NCBI RefSeq assembly: GCF_002968015.1
Contig: NZ_PUIP01000007.1
Span: forward strand, 248,001 to 312,000
DNA: 64,000 nucleotides
Direction: 5' to 3'
Source: Massilia phosphatilytica
GTDB taxonomy: Bacteria > Pseudomonadota > Gammaproteobacteria > Burkholderiales > Burkholderiaceae_D
Positions 61,155 to 64,000 of the stretch are shown here, piece after piece (within the stretch, counting starts at the first letter, position 1; every line of letters starts with the position of its first letter). The translations under genes and the position numbers were made by a program. The notes under the pieces were generated by a model. That model had not been told where the DNA came from. It saw only the letters and a program-made list of their open reading frames with translations, and did not search any database.

Positions 61155-64000
61155 ATGCTCATCCGAATCGCCCGCATTTCCTTCCTCGTCGCCGCCCTGC
61201 TCGTGCAGGGCCTGGCGCCGGGCGCGTCCATGAAGCTCGACGATCCGCTGCCGGTCGGGGCCCAGGTCAAGGTCGGCAAGCTCGACAATGGCCTGACCTA
61301 CTACATCCAGCGCAACCGCATGCCCGAGCACAAGCTGGAACTGCGGCTCGTCGTCAAGGCCGGCTCCATCCTCGAGGACGAGGACCAGCAGGGCCTGGCC
61401 CACTTCACCGAGCACATGGCCTTCAACGGCTCGCGCCATTTCAAGAAGCACGAGCTCGTCTCGTACCTGCAGTCGATCGGCGTGAAGTTCGGCGCCGACC
61501 TGAACGCGTACACGTCGTTCGACGAGACCGTCTACATCCTGCCCGTGCCGTCCGACCGCAAGGACGACCTCGACAAGGCCTTCCTCGTGCTGGAAGACTG
61601 GGCCCACGGCCTCACGCTGACGGACGCCGACATCGACAAGGAACGCGACATCGTCCTCGAGGAAGCCCGCCTCGGCAAGGGCGCCGGCGACCGCATGCAG
61701 AAGGTCTTGATGCCGAAGATTTATAACGGCTCGCGCTATGCCGACCGCCTGCCGATCGGCCAGGAAGACGTCATCCGCAGCTTCAAGCCGGACACGCTGC
61801 GCCGCTTCTACCGCGACTGGTACCGTCCCGACCTCATGGCCGTCGTGGCCGTGGGCGACATCGACCCGGCCCAGGCCGAGAAACTGATCCGCCGTCACTT
61901 CGCCGGCCTGAAGAACCCCACGCCCGCACGCCCGCGCGACTACGCGAAGATCCCGGCACGCACGGACAACGAGGCGCTCGTCGTCACCGACAAGGAAGCG
62001 GGCCCGGCCTCGATCCTGATCCGCTACCCGCTGCAACCGTTCCACGAGCGCGCCACGTTGCGGGGCTACCGCGAGCAACTGGTGGAAGCCCTGTTCGCCG
62101 GCATGCTGAACCAGCGCTTGCAGGAACTGTCGGCGCTGCCCTCCCCGCCGTTCATCGGCGCCAGCAGCGCCCTCTCGCGCCTGACGCCGAGCTACCGGTC
62201 GTACAACGCGATGGCGGCACTCGGCATGAACGGCGCCACCGTCGCCATCGACGCGCTCGTGCAGGAAAACGAGCGGGCCCGCCGCTTCGGCTTCACGTCG
62301 GCCGAGCTGGAGCGCATGAAGAAGACGATGATGCGCACTTATGAACGCGCCTGGAACGAGCGGGACAAGACGGATTCCTCCGTGCACGCCGCCGAACTGA
62401 TGCGCAACTTCCTCGAAGGCGAATCGATTCCCGGTATCGATGCCGAGTACCGCTACGTGAAGGAGCTGGCGCCCGGCATCACGCTCGCGGAGATCAATGC
62501 CTACGCCGCCAGGACCATCCCGGCCGACTCCGGCAAGCTCGTGATCTACACGGGCTCGACCAAGACGGAAGGCGATGCGGCCATCCCCACCGGCGACCAG
62601 TTGCTGGCAGCCGTCACGAACGCCGAAAAGCGCGACGTGCAGGCGCACGACGAAAAGGCCGTGGCCGCGCATCTGATGGACCAGCCGCCCGCGCCCGGCA
62701 AGATCGTCGACGAAAGCCGCGACGCGGCCCTCGGCCTCACGCGGCTGACCCTGTCGAACGGCGTCAAGGTGATCCTCAAGCCGACGACGTTCCGCAACGA
62801 CCAGGTCTTGATGAGTGCCGCCCGCTTCGGCGGCCAGAGCCTGTTCGACGACAAGGACATGTTCAACGCCCGCTACGCCGACACGATCGTCGCCGCGATG
62901 GGCCTGAAGGATTTCTCGCCGCTCGACATGCGCAAGGTCCTCGCCGGCAAGGCCGCCTCCGTAAGCGCGGGCCTGGGCAACAACACGGACGTCGTCGCGG
63001 GCACGGCGGGCGCCACCGACGTCGAGACGATGCTGCAGATGGTGTGGCTGAAATTCGCCGGCGTGCGCCGCGACGAGGACCTGTACAAATCCTTCATCGG
63101 CAAGCAGATGGAACTGGCGCGCAACCGCCTGTCGCAGCCGGGCGCCCTGTTCGGCGACACCGTGCTGGCCACGCTGTACAACAATAATCCGCGCGCCCCG
63201 CGTGCCCTGCGTCCCGACGACATCCCGAAGATCGACCTCGACCGCGCGATTGCCATCTACCGCCAGCGCTTCTCCAGCGCCAAGGACCTGACGTTCATCT
63301 TCGTCGGCAGCTTCGACGTCACCGCCATCAAGCGGCTGGTCGCCACGTACCTCGGCAGCCTGCCCACGCCGGACATCCCGACCGCCTACCGCGACCTCGG
63401 CATCCGCCCCGTGACGGGCATCGTCAAGCGCGAGATCAAGAGCGGCTCGGAAGACCGCAGCAACGTGTCGCTGACGTTCACGGGCCCGTCCGAGGTGACG
63501 GAACTGGAAGAACTGCGCCTGTCCGCGCTGACGGAAGTGATGAACATCCGCATCATCGACGTGCTGCGCGAAAAGCTGGGCCTCATCTACGGCGGCGGCA
63601 TGGAAGGCTCGATGACACGCATCCCGTACAGCCACTACACGATCGGCGTCCAGTTGCCGACGGGCCCGGACAACGTCGACAAGGTCTTGAGCGCGACGTT
63701 CGCCGAAATCGACCGCATGCGCAGGGAAGGCCCCACGCAGGAAGACCTGGACAAGGTCAAGACGAACTGGCTGCAGACCTACCGCAAGTCGCTGCAGGAG
63801 AATACGTACTGGCTGGCCGCCCTGCAGACGTCGCTGACGGAAGGCACGGATCCGGGCACCATCCTCACGTTCGACAAGGAAGTGCAGAACCTGACCGTGG
63901 ACGACGTCAAGCGGGCGGCACAGCGCTACCTGAACACGGAGAATTACGTGCAGGTCGTGCTGAATCCGGAGGCCAGGGCCGCTGCGGCCCAGGCCAAGAA
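61155..64000 (+). CDS. M16 family zinc metallopeptidase (3' truncated by window edge)
   Basis: At least 948 residues of an M16 (pitrilysin/insulinase-like) peptidase, still open at the window end. A signal peptide (MLIRIARISFLVAALLVQGLAPG) is followed by the inverted zinc motif HFTEH (83-87) and the distal glutamate in DKERDIVLEEARLG. A second M16 half with LTLSNGVKVILKPTTF and an inactive centre follows. Probably periplasmic, degrading peptides. The ATG at 61155 has GAGGA upstream. Confidence 0.93.
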   Translation, partial: MLIRIARISFLVAALLVQGLAPGASMKLDDPLPVGAQVKVGKLDNGLTYYIQRNRMPEHKLELRLVVKAGSILEDEDQQGLAHFTEHMAFNGSRHFKKHELVSYLQSIGVKFGADLNAYTSFDETVYILPVPSDRKDDLDKAFLVLEDWAHGLTLTDADIDKERDIVLEEARLGKGAGDRMQKVLMPKIYNGSRYADRLPIGQEDVIRSFKPDTLRRFYRDWYRPDLMAVVAVGDIDPAQAEKLIRRHFAGLKNPTPARPRDYAKIPARTDNEALVVTDKEAGPASILIRYPLQPFHERATLRGYREQLVEALFAGMLNQRLQELSALPSPPFIGASSALSRLTPSYRSYNAMAALGMNGATVAIDALVQENERARRFGFTSAELERMKKTMMRTYERAWNERDKTDSSVHAAELMRNFLEGESIPGIDAEYRYVKELAPGITLAEINAYAARTIPADSGKLVIYTGSTKTEGDAAIPTGDQLLAAVTNAEKRDVQAHDEKAVAAHLMDQPPAPGKIVDESRDAALGLTRLTLSNGVKVILKPTTFRNDQVLMSAARFGGQSLFDDKDMFNARYADTIVAAMGLKDFSPLDMRKVLAGKAASVSAGLGNNTDVVAGTAGATDVETMLQMVWLKFAGVRRDEDLYKSFIGKQMELARNRLSQPGALFGDTVLATLYNNNPRAPRALRPDDIPKIDLDRAIAIYRQRFSSAKDLTFIFVGSFDVTAIKRLVATYLGSLPTPDIPTAYRDLGIRPVTGIVKREIKSGSEDRSNVSLTFTGPSEVTELEELRLSALTEVMNIRIIDVLREKLGLIYGGGMEGSMTRIPYSHYTIGVQLPTGPDNVDKVLSATFAEIDRMRREGPTQEDLDKVKTNWLQTYRKSLQENTYWLAALQTSLTEGTDPGTILTFDKEVQNLTVDDVKRAAQRYLNTENYVQVVLNPEARAAAAQAK

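Noticed and set aside
61092..63635. 847-residue minus-strand frame at the right edge
   Set aside because: Opposite strand encodes an M16 peptidase with HFTEH and a signal peptide.
1..64000. CRISPR array
   Set aside because: No regularly spaced repeat of 20-50 bp was seen; the only short repeats are the att and arm sites.

Overview
The window is chromosomal DNA of a high-GC betaproteobacterium, most likely Massilia or a close relative in the Oxalobacteraceae. The evidence is the mix of gene families, the dnaX-ybaB-recR cluster with a small SRP RNA beside it, the ribBA-ribH-nusB operon, ubiD, a cstA-ybdD pair, and many GGDEF/EAL and histidine-kinase proteins. The genus is inferred from general resemblance; no search was run.

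Left core (1-8640): an SDR oxidoreductase (cut by the window edge), an acidic protein, a porin, a secreted GH13 amylase-type enzyme, a regulator group (a 4-TM protein, a TM/coiled-coil protein, an ArsR-like protein, an XRE protein), an amidase and an M48 membrane protease. The core ends at a Rho-independent terminator that was probably the terminator of a tRNA-Ser gene before an insertion split the locus.

Genomic island (about 8641-32599, 24 kb): it sits in the 3' end of tRNA-Ser(UGA). A 23-bp copy of the tRNA 3' end marks the far border, a tyrosine integrase lies beside the intact tRNA, and TTGTACCA arm-type repeats lie just inside both ends. The cargo falls into three parts. (1) Two divergent type VI secretion cassettes: VgrG, a Tle3-type lipase, a Tla3 adaptor, a DKNYY protein, a small membrane protein and PAAR on one strand; PAAR with a C-terminal beta domain, a VRR-NUC nuclease and a DUF3396 immunity protein on the other. 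(2) A roughly 550-nt, very strongly structured, apparently non-coding RNA followed by a winged-helix/PD-(D/E)xK-like protein. (3) An AlpA-like regulator, an unknown membrane-anchored protein, an AT-rich SIR2-domain protein (anti-phage candidate), a two-gene membrane unit and a serine resolvase. No T6SS core genes are present, so the cassettes would depend on an apparatus encoded elsewhere.

Right core (32600-64000): c-di-GMP and signalling genes (PAS-GGDEF-EAL, an EAL/HDOD-type protein, a NarL-type two-component pair next to cstA-ybdD, a BarA-like hybrid kinase followed by a REC-GGDEF-EAL protein). Next come a penicillin acylase-family hydrolase, a lipoprotein, a DUF2334 deacetylase-like protein with a large low-complexity insert, and a glycosyltransferase. 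Housekeeping genes follow: dnaX-ybaB-yciI-like-recR, ffs, ubiD, a lytic transglycosylase, nusB/ribH/ribBA, and a truncated M16 peptidase at the right edge. ribBA has lost the zinc cysteines of its GTP cyclohydrolase II half.

The strongest candidates for new biology are the structured RNA with its downstream protein (about 22330-23716) and the uncharacterised cargo around the SIR2 gene.
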